From: Sorghum bicolor
Taxonomy: Eukaryota; Streptophyta; Magnoliopsida; Poales; Poaceae
Length of the DNA: 64,000 bases
Direction of reading: 5' to 3'
Assembly: GCF_000003195.3 (NCBI RefSeq)
Contig: NC_012878.2
Span: 20,622,641-20,686,640, forward strand
Position numbers and translations under genes: made by a program. Below, piece after piece: positions 21,901-32,803 of the stretch. How positions within the stretch are numbered: the stretch's first letter is position 1; each line of letters opens with the position of its first letter. Under the pieces are notes generated by a model that was not told the origin of the DNA, ran no database searches, and worked only from the letters and a program-made list of their open reading frames with translations.

Positions 21901-23507
21901 AGAGAAACAGTGAGTTGCTGACAGAGGGACCCACATGTCAGGTTGGTCTTCCCCCCGACAGAGACGAAGTTTGCCGGCGATTTCTCTGCAATGGTGAGGT
22001 CTCCGACCAAACCGAGGACACCAACATGATCCCAGGACACTAGCGAACCGATTGACCCCCTTTTCCCCACGGCGGAGCCACCGGAAGGTGCTTGCTGTCG
22101 ACCATGGCGGCTCGGTGGAGGTGCTCGGTGATACAACGGCGCTCTCAGGTCGGTAGAGCATGTGTTAGGGTTTCCTACAGTACCAGTGAACTACGGTGAA
22201 GCTTTCTAGGTAGGTGGCTTGGCTTGAAACGACGTGGAAAGGGCTGGCCATGAGAGGACCAAGCTCCGGCGGAAACACGGCGGCGCTGCACGTTATGTCC
22301 GGTGATGGTGAGCGCGGTAGAGTGTCCCTCGGGTGGCGCAGATGCTAGCTAAGGTCCTAAGCTACCTAGAGAACCCAACTAGAGAGGAAGCGAGGCTCCG
22401 AGGAGCTCAACGTTGAGTTTGCCGGAGAGAACTGTTCTGGCGACTCGATTTGGGGAAGGTCGGAAATGTGAGCTCACCGGAGGGTTTCACGGCGAACTTG
22501 AGGGTGGGAATTGGAGAGCAGAACACGGCGAAGCTGCTGGCGAACTTTGGTGGGCAAAGGTGTAGTGTGGAGCGTGCTTGAGTTCACCGGAGTGAGCTCG
22601 GCAATGGCGACGCCGTTGTCGCCGCGCTTTCTGCGAGAGAGAGAGGAGGAAGGGAGGGAATGAGCGTGTCCAGGAGCTCGAGGACATTGCCGTGGAGGTC
22701 ATGCACAACCTCAGCGCTGTCGGGCGGGGCCAGAAGCGACGAACGGGCGCCAAATGGCGAACAGGTGCTGCCACCAGTCAGCCACGACGGCGGACAGAGC
22801 TCGCCATCAAGGTTTTCTTCGATGTCTGATAGAGCGACTTTGACAGCGATTAACTCCCAAACTATAGTGAATTAGGAGATGGTGTAGTTGACAACCATGG
22901 AGTACTAACTGAGTTCTACAACTTTGTCAACCGGAGAAATGGCCAAATCGACCTGGATGAAAAGATACAGGGTTTCCAAAATCCTTCAAGCAAACTGGTG
23001 GCGACAGGACTTAGAAAATTTTTGTTAAGTGTCAAAACAGCCCCCAATTTTGCCTTGTCGGCCATTTTTTGAACAAGTTGTGGTCATTTTCATGACATGG
23101 CCCTAAAACAACTTTTGTTCCTTAGAAAAGTTTCTACAACTTTGCTTTAGAAAGTTTTGCCATGCAAACATTTTATGAAACACTTTTTAAAAGCCTAAGC
23201 AAAAGAGGTTTATAAGCCCCCTAGGTGAAACTATGACTTAGGGGCATATTTAGAGGATATGATCAACATGAACATTGCTCCTAAAGTTGTGCTAAGCAAT
23301 GTTAAACTACTTACCAAGGTCTAGAACACTTACAAGAGCATGACATACTCAAACACAAGCATAGAAAGCATAAATAAGCAAGTTAAGCAACATCTACACA
23401 TAAAATGACATGCCCCAAGATATATGATGATCATGGTATACTTATGAAGATGATTATGCTCATGTCATGCATGTGAAAGGATGCAACCATAACACTAGGG
23501 TGTTACA
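18908..23507 (-). repeat. Long Tekay-type 5' LTR, inverted copy (4600 bp)
   Basis: On the minus strand it begins TGTAACACCC and ends GGTCAGTTCTGTGACA. It is homologous over its whole length to the LTR at 9898-14478 but with many more substitutions and indels, so it is a distinctly older insertion. The primer-binding site at its 3' end marks it as a 5' LTR. No 5-base target duplication is seen at its outer edge. Confidence 0.88.
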
Positions 23508-24897
23508 GAATCCTTCATATTTTAATTATGCGTAAGAAATACCAACAAGCATTTTTGGCGCCGTTGCTGGGAACAATTGGCGTAAATATTTTGATAATGA
23601 TCTTGATATATGCTAATCTAGAATGCCTCTAGCTTTAGTAGGATTACCCCTATTTAGTTGAGTTGTGGAATAAGGAGGATATCAACCATTTTAATCTTCT
23701 GGCAAAATTCTACAAGAACAAGACATGAGAGATATTAAAGAACCCAGGGTGTCTAAACATTTATGATCCATCAACAATAAAGCCCTGCCACCTCACAGGT
23801 ATGAATAAACACATATATATTATTTATTCTAACCATGTGTAGATTGGAGAAAAGGTTGTCGTCACAAGAATACAACCCCCATCACATGTGACATATATTT
23901 ACGCTACGCCACTCATCCTAGTTGTGCATCATGGTAAGTGTGATCAAGGTGAGATAGTCTTACTCATGGGCTTTAAACCTAGTTATATTTTTATTTTCTT
24001 GCATACCACTGCATGTTTACTTTGAATCATCCATGCATCCACTTCATTTAGTTTTCTCATCCACATCATGTTTAGTTCCTTGAATGCATACAATTCATCT
24101 GCATCTAAAAATATAATAATATTTCTCACTGCGATCATACTCTATCATCACAATTGAGTAAATCTCTATAATGCTCTCATGCTACCTTTGTTTGCTATAG
24201 TATATGTTTAGGTTTGGGGTAGTTTCATACATCTCTTAAATAAAGCACGGAACCTAGTTTAGGAGTGGTGATCTTACTCTCAAAGGCTTTTAATTGCACG
24301 TGGTTAAAATGCCTTCTTGAATCAAATTAAACATGGTGTCTAGGTTAATTTTTGAGCTGATAGTATGCTATAGTAGATATTGGAATATTTTTATTGGACT
24401 AACCCCTAGAGGAAAATCTCAAATATAAATTGGGACAGTCATGAGATGAACTCATACTGGAGATGAAGGGAGACACAACTCACGCGTAGCCAAGTAGAAA
24501 GAAGGGTGCCACAAAATATGATCCATGATCAAAGCACTCACTCGATGGAGTTGCATTCTCTTGGCAACCACTAATTATCAAGAATCAAGAAAAGATTGAC
24601 AAGAGAAAAGCATGCAACGTTCTACACTCTCACCTCCGAGGTTGAGAAGTTGAGACATGAGGAAGAAGGTCAACTCCTCTAGATGATCCAACCAAGTTCT
24701 TCCTCATCGCTCCACACGCTGGTTTGCAATATCTAAATTTACTATTACATTATTTTTATGAGTTTGAGTTGATTCACAATGCCTATATTTAAGAGTCAAA
24801 TCATAAGATGGAAAAATAAAATCAATCCTTTAGAAATAAGTAATTGTGAATAATAAATATGCTATGCTAAGTATGTTAAAATAATTTCTTTTATAGC
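23508..24897 (+). mobile_element. LARD/Athila-like start: LTR end, primer site, non-coding interior
   Basis: About 40 bases of LTR end (ATACCAACA at 23547) are followed by TGGCGCCGTTGCTGGGAA at 23556-23573, a tRNA-Asp type primer site in plus orientation. The interior is AT-rich and holds no supported reading frame. A purine-rich TAGGTTTGGGGTAG lies near 24208-24222. The bulk of its LTR was lost where the inverted Tekay LTR ends. It is probably a non-coding LARD or a decayed Athila. Confidence 0.6.
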
Positions 24898-25291
24898 TGT
24901 TGATGCAAAAGTGGATCAGCAAACACAAAGGGCTAATACCCGATCTGATCTCCAAAGCGTGCCAGTCGATTGACCCGTTAATCAACAAGGATGATAACTC
25001 GAGTACTATGGTCCTAACAACAGCGATACACCTAGAAGCCATGGCCAAAAGGTACTCACACGGAACTTAAGGATCGTCAAAGGTCACACTGTACCAATGC
25101 AGCTCATCGAATCGATGAGAACTCGTAAAAAAGAAAATATGCAAATTGACGATGTCGTTGAAAAGTAAGTAGATGCAAAATATGAGTAAAATGGTTTGAT
25201 ATTGATTGATAATAATTCTTATATTGTCCCTCGGTCCATATTTATACCCTAACCCGAAGAAACATAACCATATACGACTAGAACATCGAGT

Positions 25292-25517
25292 CCGTATCTA
25301 GAGCTTTTTACCTAAAAGCTATTATAAAAGATGGGTCGAACCTCTATGTTCCTAAAAAGTTCGTTCGCACCTGTATGTCCAACTTCATCTTCGTCTTTAC
25401 CTGTGCGCCATTCCGTCTCTATTCTGTTTGTTTTCTACCGTTTGCAGCTCTAACATATGGGACCAGGCAGAGGAAATGTCCATCTTACCCTTGCTTGCGT
25501 GGCTGCTGCCAGAGAAC
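25292..25517 (+). repeat. Left arm of inverted repeat
   Basis: It includes TAAAAAGTTCGTTCGCACCT, GCAGCTCTAACATATGGGAC and TGTCCATCTTACCCT. The reverse complement of 26355-26587 repeats it with scattered mismatches (TAAAAAGTTCATTCGCACCT and so on). Arms of about 0.22 kb around an 0.84 kb loop could fold back. Confidence 0.8.
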
Positions 25518-26084
25518 CCGCAAGCACGGGCCAGCTGGCGCAGGGCGCCCGTCCCCACTGCCGCTCCGCACTTTCCATGGCCCCTTCCACGTGTGACCCA
25601 GCAAGCACGGGCCCGGGGATGCGTGCGGGCGTGGGTGAACCGGTCGAATTGAACGGAACAAAACGATGAGCAAGGGGCGGGGGCCACCGGTCATGCTCTG
25701 TGGCCTGTGGCTCATGGCTCTAGTGCAGTAGTGCTCCACTTGGTCAACACGGATTATTTAATTTAAAATAATAAAATAAGTATTAGAGTAAAAGCTAAAC
25801 AGCTCAAGGAGCGCCTAATCTGAGCAGCACGATTCCTGTCGATTTGCGTGCCCCGCGCAAATGACCTTTCTTAGATGCCGAGGGACTTTTCGAGTTTCAC
25901 TCTACTTGCAATTTCGTACACTAATAATAACCAATATTATTATTGGTTCAGTTACGACATGAAAGTTAATACATGCCCGTACTAATAAAAAAAATTCGAT
26001 AGGGGCCGGGACTGGTAGAGGGACTGCACAAATTCAGATATTTTAGGCTTCTATTCTAAACAATTTCGAAGCATGGACCGCTAA

Positions 26085-26311
26085 GAACTTGTTTAGTTCC
26101 TAAAATTTTTTGCAAAATTTTTGACATTCTCCGTCACATCGAATCTTGTAGCATATGCATGAAGCACTAAATATAGATAAAAGAATTTATCTGTAATTTG
26201 CGAGACATATTTTTTAAACCTAGTTAGTCTATCATTGGATAAAATTTGTCAAATACAAATGAAAGTAGTACTATTTATATTTTGCAAAATATTTTAGAAG
26301 TAAACAAGGCC
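26085..26311. mobile_element. Tourist-like MITE (227 bp) with TAA duplication
   Basis: Terminal inverted repeats GAACTTGTTTAGTTCCTAAAA and, reversed, GGCCTTGTTTACTTCTAAAA enclose an AT-rich body. TAA stands on both sides (26082-26084 and 26312-26314), the duplication made by PIF/Harbinger-type transposases. The body (ATTCTCCGTCACATCGAATC) resembles a MITE common in grasses. It lies in the loop of the larger inverted repeat. Confidence 0.8.
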
Positions 26312-26354
26312 TAACTTTAGTAGGTAGTCACTGTCCTTTGGTTTGGGCGCAGGT

Positions 26355-26587
26355 GAGGATTCTCTGTTAGCAGCCATGCAAGGGAGGGCAAGATGGACAT
26401 TTCCCTAGCCTGGTCCCATATGTTAGAGCTGCAAACGGTAGAAAACAAACAGAATAGAGATGGAATGGCGCACGGGTGTAGACAAAGATGAAGTTGGACA
26501 CACAGGTGCGAATGAACTTTTTAGAGGCATAGAGGTTCGACCCATTTTATATAATGGCTTTTATGTAAAAAGCTCCCGTATCTAAGG
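26355..26587 (-). repeat. Right arm of inverted repeat
   Basis: Its minus strand matches 25292-25517. The innermost bases (CAGAGAATCCTCACCTGCGC against CAGAGAACCCGCAAGCACGG) mark where homology fades. Confidence 0.8.
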
Positions 26588-26880
26588 AAAAAACGTGACT
26601 CTTACATGAGTCATACTCTAACAAATACAGAAAAGGAAAACAACACCTATCTACTTCCGTGATTGTTTTTAATTACGATGAAATCTTCATCGCCTTGCGC
26701 TCCATCGACATGCTTTTCCGTCATCATGGGCTTCATCGACAGTAGTCTTCATACCCTCCCCCATCGGCATCGGCAACGACATCTTTGATCTTGTCAGTAA
26801 TGCCTATGAGTCTAAGTTAAAAGGCAATCTTTCCATCGATCACCACCACTCATCGGCAACAATCTCTATCGGCTGATCTT

Positions 26881-28081
26881 TGTTGGTATAAATTAACTGC
26901 ACCCTAATAATGAGTATAATCAGATTATCCGCAAGCGCACAGATATATACTAATCAGCACTTCACCAAGATTAACCCAGTTTTAATATCAAACCCAAAGA
27001 AACAGTAGGTGATTTATAACTTAGCCTATAATTACTTAATCTAAGCGGGCACAAACAATCTAGAAACTATTGAGGATGAGGAAATACTAATGTACTCTTG
27101 TTCCAATAACCGGTTAACTTTGTATAGTATCGTCTTATCGGGCAAGTAACCCAAATAGGGGGAGAATCAGAGTAACCCCCTACTAGGCACCTATAAGCCT
27201 ATCAATCCTAGCAACAGGAAGTGGACTACAGAATAATCAACGCAGCTATAAAGTCATCTACGTGAACTACTACTGTCCGGCTGATCAGGGGACATTCACA
27301 AGCAACCATAGCCCAGACACCACGTCTACGCTACGAATCACTACTCTAACCTAGGAGCTACCCGAATCGTAGTACTCAATATAATATGAGTTGCAAACCA
27401 AAGAACGAATACAAACAAGTTGCTTACTTGAATCAGAAGGGTAAATACAAAAGTACCTCAGAATGCGGTTCCGGGCGAGGGAGCCGAACCTCGAAGAATA
27501 CAACCAAGAAGAAGCACCGATAGGTCGAAACTCTTCCAGAATCCCTACTCCTCTACTCTATCTTTCTCTAATCTCTATCTTGATTGCTAGCCTAGATCTA
27601 GTGGATCTCTATCTAATGCTCCGGCTCTTCATCTCTTGATCTAGCTTCCTGTAGGGGGCTTGCCTTCTATTTTTAGCCTGGTGGAGTGAATGTGCGCCGT
27701 TGCATCAAACCGACTTAACAAACGGTCGAGATGGCTCCTCAGAGGCGGTGGAAGAAGCATCCAGAACGGGGGCGCTAACCCTAACCCTGGGGGGCCGGGC
27801 GGCACCAGGGTGGGGTCGGACGGCCCCACCTGGTGGTGTCTGCTGGTCCCCTTGCTCCGAGAGTCTTCTTGATCCTTCTGGTGTCCTCCTTCCATCGTGG
27901 ATAAGTTTCGTGGTTAATTGACACTTAAATCCCTCTTTTCAGCACTTTCTGAAATAATCCCTGGAAAACACATAATATACAAAACTCGTGAAAATTGTTA
28001 GTGATAACCCTATCTAGTGGATATTCATTTCTCGTGGAGGAATAAATGCTAATAAATTTAATAAGTTAACAAGTGTCAACA
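26881..28081 (-). repeat. Athila 3' LTR (about 1.2 kb)
   Basis: On the minus strand it starts TGTTGACACTTGTTAAC directly after a polypurine tract and ends TTATACCAACA. It carries the GTGCGCTTGCGGAT block near its end, like the LTR at 16351-17689. The upstream gene order (integrase, then an extra ORF) and the tract fix it as the 3' LTR of a minus-strand Athila. Its 5' partner is not in the window. Confidence 0.85.
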
Positions 28082-28082
28082 A

Positions 28083-28098
28083 TTACCCCCACACTTAG
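28083..28098 (-). other. Polypurine tract of the Athila element
   Basis: The minus strand reads AAGTGTGGGGGTAA next to the LTR start TGTTGACAC. This is the usual form in Athila and Tat elements. Confidence 0.8.
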
Positions 28099-29445
28099 GC
28101 TTTTACTCATCCCGAGAAAAAGGTTGGTTTTATCCTACTAAGCAAATATTTAATGCATAACTTAGAAATTAAATTATATAAAACTGATCTAGTCATTATG
28201 TACTGTGGAAATTTAAAATGTTCATCATGAATTCCATAGTTATTGAGAGTGGGATAGCTTAAAATAGATTACTCTCTTCCCTCAATTTTGTCTGCCGGAG
28301 AGTATGTGAAATTTGCAAATAAAACATAGCTTCAACCTTCTCTTAATTGTAGTGGCATCAATGATTATTAATTTGATGTTATGACTAGGGAGGGAAATAT
28401 CATATTCCTGGATTAGACAAATTATCCACTCTCTTAGCATATTATGTAGCAGAGACCATGAGCTCTCTTTTCTTCTTCTTTTTTTAATATCGAGGTTCCG
28501 GACACTTGTCCCTTTTTATTTCCTCGTGATCTATCTTTTTTTAAGGTTTTGGACACTTGTCCCTTTTTATTTCCTTAGATTTTTTTATAAAGAGCTCGTA
28601 CCTCCTTCATAATAATGCTTAAGAGAGTGTATTATATATATATATTTTTATTTTTATGATACTAGGAATACGATAAATCTCTCTACCAAGGTCATATTAA
28701 TAGAGTGACATTATTATTATTTGATTTCAATACAAAGAGAGGTGAAGCTAATTTGTTTTTACCTTTTTGAAAGCAAATCTCCAAAGACTAATTTTCAGGA
28801 ATTGAATACTCATTATTTTGCTATCTCTCTTTCCTCAACAACTTATGTAAACATGAAGTACTATCAATTTCACAACCATGATTCTAGAAAAGTGTTATAC
28901 AATTTATTTTGTGAGTCACAGATTAAATATCGTTCATTATTTCTTAAAATATGTAATATGAAAAGTTACGATTCGGATGATAATTCACAGATAAAACATA
29001 TTCTATTATAATTTAAATAATTCAAACCTGACCGTGACCAAAGCGGAGGTGGGAAGGAACAAACAGGGCGCCGGCTGGCCCCACCTCTAGGTAGTGTGGG
29101 CTCTGCTTTGGTGTGCACAATCTTGATTCGATTATATCCCAAATTACGCTACTTTTCCGATTGAATTTCTATTTCATAATTGAGTTGTGCCTCCCCCATG
29201 CTTATTTTTCTATATACTTTCCTGCACAATATGTGGACACAAACAGATACAAAAGAAAATAGATAAAAGAGTAGATAAAATATAAGAGCACTTTATTTAT
29301 TCATAATGGTAATAATTGAACAAACGCTTTAACGATTGAGCTAACGACTGCCCTAGCTCGATGGGCTTTGACCTAAGACTCAACTAACCTAACTGACTAG
29401 CCAAACCTAGCGGAATTGTGCCTTATTGATAGGGTAACTGGGCAA
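28099..29445 (-). mobile_element. Athila 3' untranslated interior, low complexity
   Basis: There is no supported gene here. It is AT-rich and lies between the extra ORF and the polypurine tract. A motif GGACACTTGTCCCTTTTTAT occurs twice, at about 28499 and 28552, as a 53-base tandem duplication. A GC-rich patch with GCGCCGGCTGGCCCCAC at about 29068 resembles one at about 30666. Confidence 0.6.
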
Positions 29446-29801
29446 CTATGGTTGCCCTTTCTTGTTGAGGCCCTGGATCTCTTTGTGCAGGGCTGCAATT
29501 TCTGCCTCGAGCTTATCTTTATCACTCCTAAGGCTGCGGATCAATTTGAAACTGATCCCTAGTTGCTTGTTCATGCCTTTAATCAGCTTGTCCCTTAGGT
29601 TGTTGGATTTCTCCATCCCTCTGATAATGTCAGAGAGGTCTTCTAGCTTTTCATTAAGGGTGCGCAAGGAAGGAGCTGGCTCCTCGGGGGCTTTCTCTAA
29701 AGCTAGTGCTGATGTAGTCCTCTTCCTCTTGGGCTTCGGTGGCTGTGCGAGATGCTCGACGTAGCACACCTCATTAGGGCTAGCCCAAACGACATGGATA
29801 A

Positions 29802-30057
29802 TGTAACACCCGACCCAGGGCTTAATAGGATTAATAGGAGACTCATACCAACAAGTTGCAACTTCTTTTCCGAGAGCCCATCTCCAAAGAACTCTAAAGT
29901 TAAGCGTGCTTGGCCTAGAGTAATTTAGGGATGGGTGACCGACCGAGAAGTACTTCCCGGGTGCGCATGAGTGAGGACAAAGTGTGCAGAAAAGACTAGT
30001 GTTGGTCTGTGGGGACTGACTATATCCTAGAAAAGCTGCCATAGGCGGGACGTTACA
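29802..30057 (+). mobile_element. Cassandra TRIM solo LTR (256 bp)
   Basis: It starts TGTAACACCC and ends GGACGTTACA, and is flanked by a perfect GATAA duplication (29797-29801 and 30058-30062). Its centre is a 5S rRNA-like sequence, the hallmark of Cassandra, a terminal-repeat retrotransposon in miniature. Only one LTR is present, so the rest was lost by LTR-LTR recombination. It lies inside the Athila extra ORF in opposite orientation. Confidence 0.9.
29841..29965 (+). ncRNA. 5S rRNA-derived region in the Cassandra LTR
   Basis: ACTCATACCAACAAG resembles the 5S start region. AAGTTAAGCGTGCTTGGCC and GGATGGGTGACC match the polymerase III internal control blocks of plant 5S genes. Other parts diverge, so this is not a functional ribosomal gene, but it may retain an internal promoter. 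Confidence 0.85.
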
Positions 30058-30413
30058 GATAACCGAACGAGCGGTGGTGTACTTAGCAGAGATAAGCTTC
30101 CCGTTCTTGTCGGTCTAGACAGACACAAGCCACTCATTCTCGCTAGGTTAGAGAAGTGGAGTACCCTTGGGGATGGCGACTTGCTTCCTATTGGCACTTC
30201 CTTGCAGCAAATTCCTTGTGGGAGAAGGATTAGATGGTTCTTGCACGTAGTATACTTGATCATAGCGCTGAGGTGCTGTAGCTGCGTGCTTTGGCAGCAC
30301 AACAGCGAGAGACTTTGATGGCACCACAGCGAGAGGCTTGGGTGGCACCACGGTGAGAGCTTGGGCTGGGCAACGACGAGGGCCTTCGAGTTCTCGACTG
30401 CTTGGTCCGCCAT

Positions 30414-30794
30414 TGCCAATGGATCTATACTAGAGAGCTTCTCAGGGGAAAGAGGTGGCTGGTTATGGAATACTATTGAAGGGGTCTAGGTACGTATTTA
30501 TATGAGTTTTCAGAAGACGTGATGAGGTTGGATTCTAGGCTCTACAGGATCTGTACGGAAGAATATCCGATTACAACTGGATTATGTGAGAATATCCAAA
30601 GGAAGAGTGTAGAAGAACAGGGAACGAGAGTCGGGACGGGGGGCGACAGGGGGGCGCCGACCAGCCCCATTAGAGCGTCGGCTGGCCCCACCAGGGGCCC
30701 ACTTCGGGTGCCCTTCTGCGTGGTGCATCTAGACTCTTCCTATTTTTTGTTAGACGTATTTTTGAATAAAATTTCATACTAGAATAAATAGAAC
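30414..30794. other. Spacer between Athila integrase and the extra ORF
   Basis: No gene is seen. A GC-rich stretch at about 30630-30720 contains GGGGCGCCGACCAGCCCC and GCGTCGGCTGGCCCCAC, inverted-type repeats that recur at about 29068. Confidence 0.5.
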
Positions 30795-32096
30795 TTAATA
30801 TGGTGGCAATAGAATAAATTCTATCTCATCAATTATTCCCGAATCTAATGGTTCTAAATAAAGTATAAATCGGTGTCCATATACCTTGAATAATGTACCT
30901 TCGCTTGATTGCAGAGTTACCGCTCCGTGTGGTGATGAATTCATGACGGTGAAGGGTCCTTCCCACTTGCTCCTCAATTTTCCAAGCCTGAACTATTTGA
31001 ACCTATAATTAAAAAGTAATACCTTATCTCTTGGTGCAAATTCCTTCTTCTTGATCCTCTTGTCATGCCATCTTTTTGTTCGCTCTTTGTAGATCTTTGA
31101 ATTGTGGTATGCCTTCTCTCTCCATTCTTCTAGTTCTGATAATAGCATTTTTCTTTTCTCTCCAGTGGCTTCAAAATCCATATTCCATCTTTTAATAGCC
31201 CAATGAGCTTTATGTTCTACCTCGACTGGCAAATGACAAATCTTGCCATATACCAATTGATATGGGGATATACTCAAAGGTGTTTCATAAGCTGTCCGGT
31301 ATGCCCATAATGCACTTGGTAATTGATCCCTCCATAAAGTTCCCATCTCATTTACTATTTCTGAAGAATATTTTTGATTTGTTTATTTGATGTGTCTGCC
31401 CGGCCACTTGTTTGAGGATGATATGGAGCGGCGACATTATGTCGTATTCCTTGATTTTGTAGGTATAAGTGAAACTTTTTTATCAGTGAAGTGTGTTCCT
31501 CCATCACTTATAACCATCCTTGGTGTTCCAAACCTCGGAAATATACTCTCTTCAAACATCCTCTTTAAGTGTCTTGAGTCAGCTTTCTTGCATGGCATGG
31601 CTTCTACCCACTTGGATACATAGTCAACTGCCACCAAAATGTACTCATAGTTCCGTGACTTCACAATTGGTCCCATGTAATCAATTCCATACACATCAAA
31701 GAGCTCTATCTAAAGATTGTTAGTGAGTGGCATAGCATCTCTGGTAGTGATATTTCTATGCCTCTGACATGGCCCACATCTTCGGATAAAATCTTTGGTG
31801 TCTTTATACATGGTTGGCCACAAGAAACCACTTTGCCAAATTTTTGCATGAGTACGGAAAACTCCATAATGACCTCCATATGGTGATGAATGACATTTCT
31901 GTATGATCTGCATGCCCTCCTCCACTGGTACACATCTTCTCAGCAACCCATCTGAGCATACCCGAAAGAGATAGGGTGGATCCCATATGTGGAGACGACT
32001 TTCATAAATAAGCCTCTTTTTATTTTCTCCTGGTGGTACGTATCCTGCAACCATAAAGTTGATAATATTCATGTACCAAGGATCTGTCTTTGTCAC
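30795..32096 (-). pseudogene. int: Athila integrase, broken
   Basis: Read on the minus strand, the zinc domain (CHSSPYGGHYGVFRTHAKIW, CGPCQRHRN) is followed by the catalytic core with D in YGIDYMGP and D in VISDGGTHF. The region of the third catalytic residue reads HPQTSGRAD, with Asp (codon at 31394-31396) where Glu is expected. The Athila-typical C-terminal part follows (LVYGKICHLPVEVEHKAHWA, KRWHDKRIKKKEF, then SKWEGPFTVMNSSPHGAV). Stops and frame changes break it near 31700, 31440, 31350 and 30985. The active site is defective as well as the frame. Confidence 0.88.
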
Positions 32097-32141
32097 TTTA
32101 AGCAGCCTGTCATCGCTTAATGAGTCATTAATAGGTAACTC

Positions 32142-32440
32142 CTAAGGTTCTTTAAAATACATTCTAGACAAATGATCAGCAACAGGATTTTCTACACCAT
32201 TTCTATCTTTAATTTCCAAATCAAATTCTTGAAGTAATAAGATCCATCTTATTAATCGAGGTTTAGCATCTTTCTTAGTGAGAAAATATTTAAGAGTAGC
32301 ATGGTCAAAATAAACAATTATTTTAGTTCCAACTAGGTAAGACCTAAACTTATCAATAGCAAAAATAGCAGCTAAAAGTTCTTTTTCAGTCGTTGCATAA
32401 TTTAATTGTGCTTCTGTCGTCGTCTTCCCATACACGTACT
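32142..32440 (-). pseudogene. Athila RNase H, 5' part removed by a LINE insertion
   Basis: [40 protein letters not shown] and VADHLSRM are the second half of a Ty3/gypsy RNase H. At about 32440 the homology ends and GC-rich sequence begins. The reverse transcriptase of this element would lie beyond the inserted LINE, outside the window. Confidence 0.8.
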
Positions 32441-32798
32441 CTGTGTTGGAGGGAGGACCCCCCGCCATGGCCTCATCCTCCGTGGCTGACCACACGGCCC
32501 TAGGTTTGCGCCGGGTCCGCAAGCCAGAGGTGGGCACCTTCCCCACCAGTGAGAGGCGGGGTGGGTAGGAAGCTGGCGTGTGGAGATGTGGTGGAGGCGA
32601 AGGTCCTAGAGAATATCCGATGTGAGGAAGTTATCGAGGAGTTCTTCAGCTAGTTGTGGGCGATTGACTCGCCGCCGCCACGGAACTCTAGGGTTCCACA
32701 CTCCAATCCCACCCAATCTACCACATCCAACTACGGCGAGGGGCTCTTCTGGATCCGGGGGGATCTGGTGGAGTCGAAGCACATCTCTGTAGAAGACT
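32441..32798 (+). mobile_element. LINE-like 5' region, first part
   Basis: GC-rich sequence sits between the Athila RNase H and the target duplication of the CRM-like element. With that element removed it joins 39216 onwards, which leads into a DUF4283/zinc-knuckle ORF. It is therefore best read as the 5' untranslated part of that unit. The start point is approximate. No gene is supported in it. Confidence 0.55.
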
Positions 32799-32803
32799 GT
32801 TTC
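32799..32803 (+). repeat. Target site duplication GTTTC (CRM-like element, left)
   Basis: GTTTC stands directly before TGATAGGC (LTR terminus at 32804) and again at 39216-39220 after ATATCA. Confidence 0.85.

Larger units (their letters stand above)
24898..26880. repeat. Unclassified repeat region with large inverted arms
   Basis: The segment starts TGTTGATGC and is bounded on the right by the Athila LTR at 26881. A TATA-like TATAAATA reads on the minus strand near 25240, as in an LTR, but no primer site or partner LTR was found. It includes the inverted arms and MITE listed separately. Open frames at 25375-25740 overlap on both strands in a GC-rich patch and are not credible genes. Confidence 0.45.
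29446..30413 (-). pseudogene. Extra ORF downstream of Athila integrase, split by Cassandra
   Basis: The frame starts MADQAVENSKALVV at 30413. After a frame change it reads a repetitive PPKPLAVVPSKSLAVVLPKH, then RYDQVYYVQEPSNPSPT, and after two TAG codons TDKNGKLISAKYTTARSVI. The Cassandra LTR interrupts it there. Beyond it the frame resumes with VWASPNEVCYVEHLAQPPK, a basic KPKRKR and a helical, probably coiled-coil tail (LRTLNEKLEDLSDIIRGMEK, LEAEIAALHKEIQGLNKKG). This is the place of the env-like ORF in Athila, but I see no signal peptide or membrane segment. Its function is unknown. Confidence 0.6.

Noticed and set aside
23508..24897. A protein-coding gene in the LARD-like interior
   Set aside because: Only short frames occur and no domain is recognised. 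The primer-site context marks it as the non-coding interior of an LTR element.
25375..25740. A small gene in the GC-rich patch near the inverted repeat
   Set aside because: Five overlapping frames on both strands exist and none has a recognisable domain. Part of the DNA is an inverted-repeat arm.
28721..29011. A 96-residue plus-strand ORF in the Athila 3' interior
   Set aside because: It is an AT-rich, low-complexity translation with no domain, on the opposite strand of the element and without conservation evidence.
29841..29965. A genuine 5S ribosomal RNA gene
   Set aside because: Only the internal control blocks match well. The sequence sits inside an LTR with GATAA duplications, so it is the Cassandra 5S-derived region.
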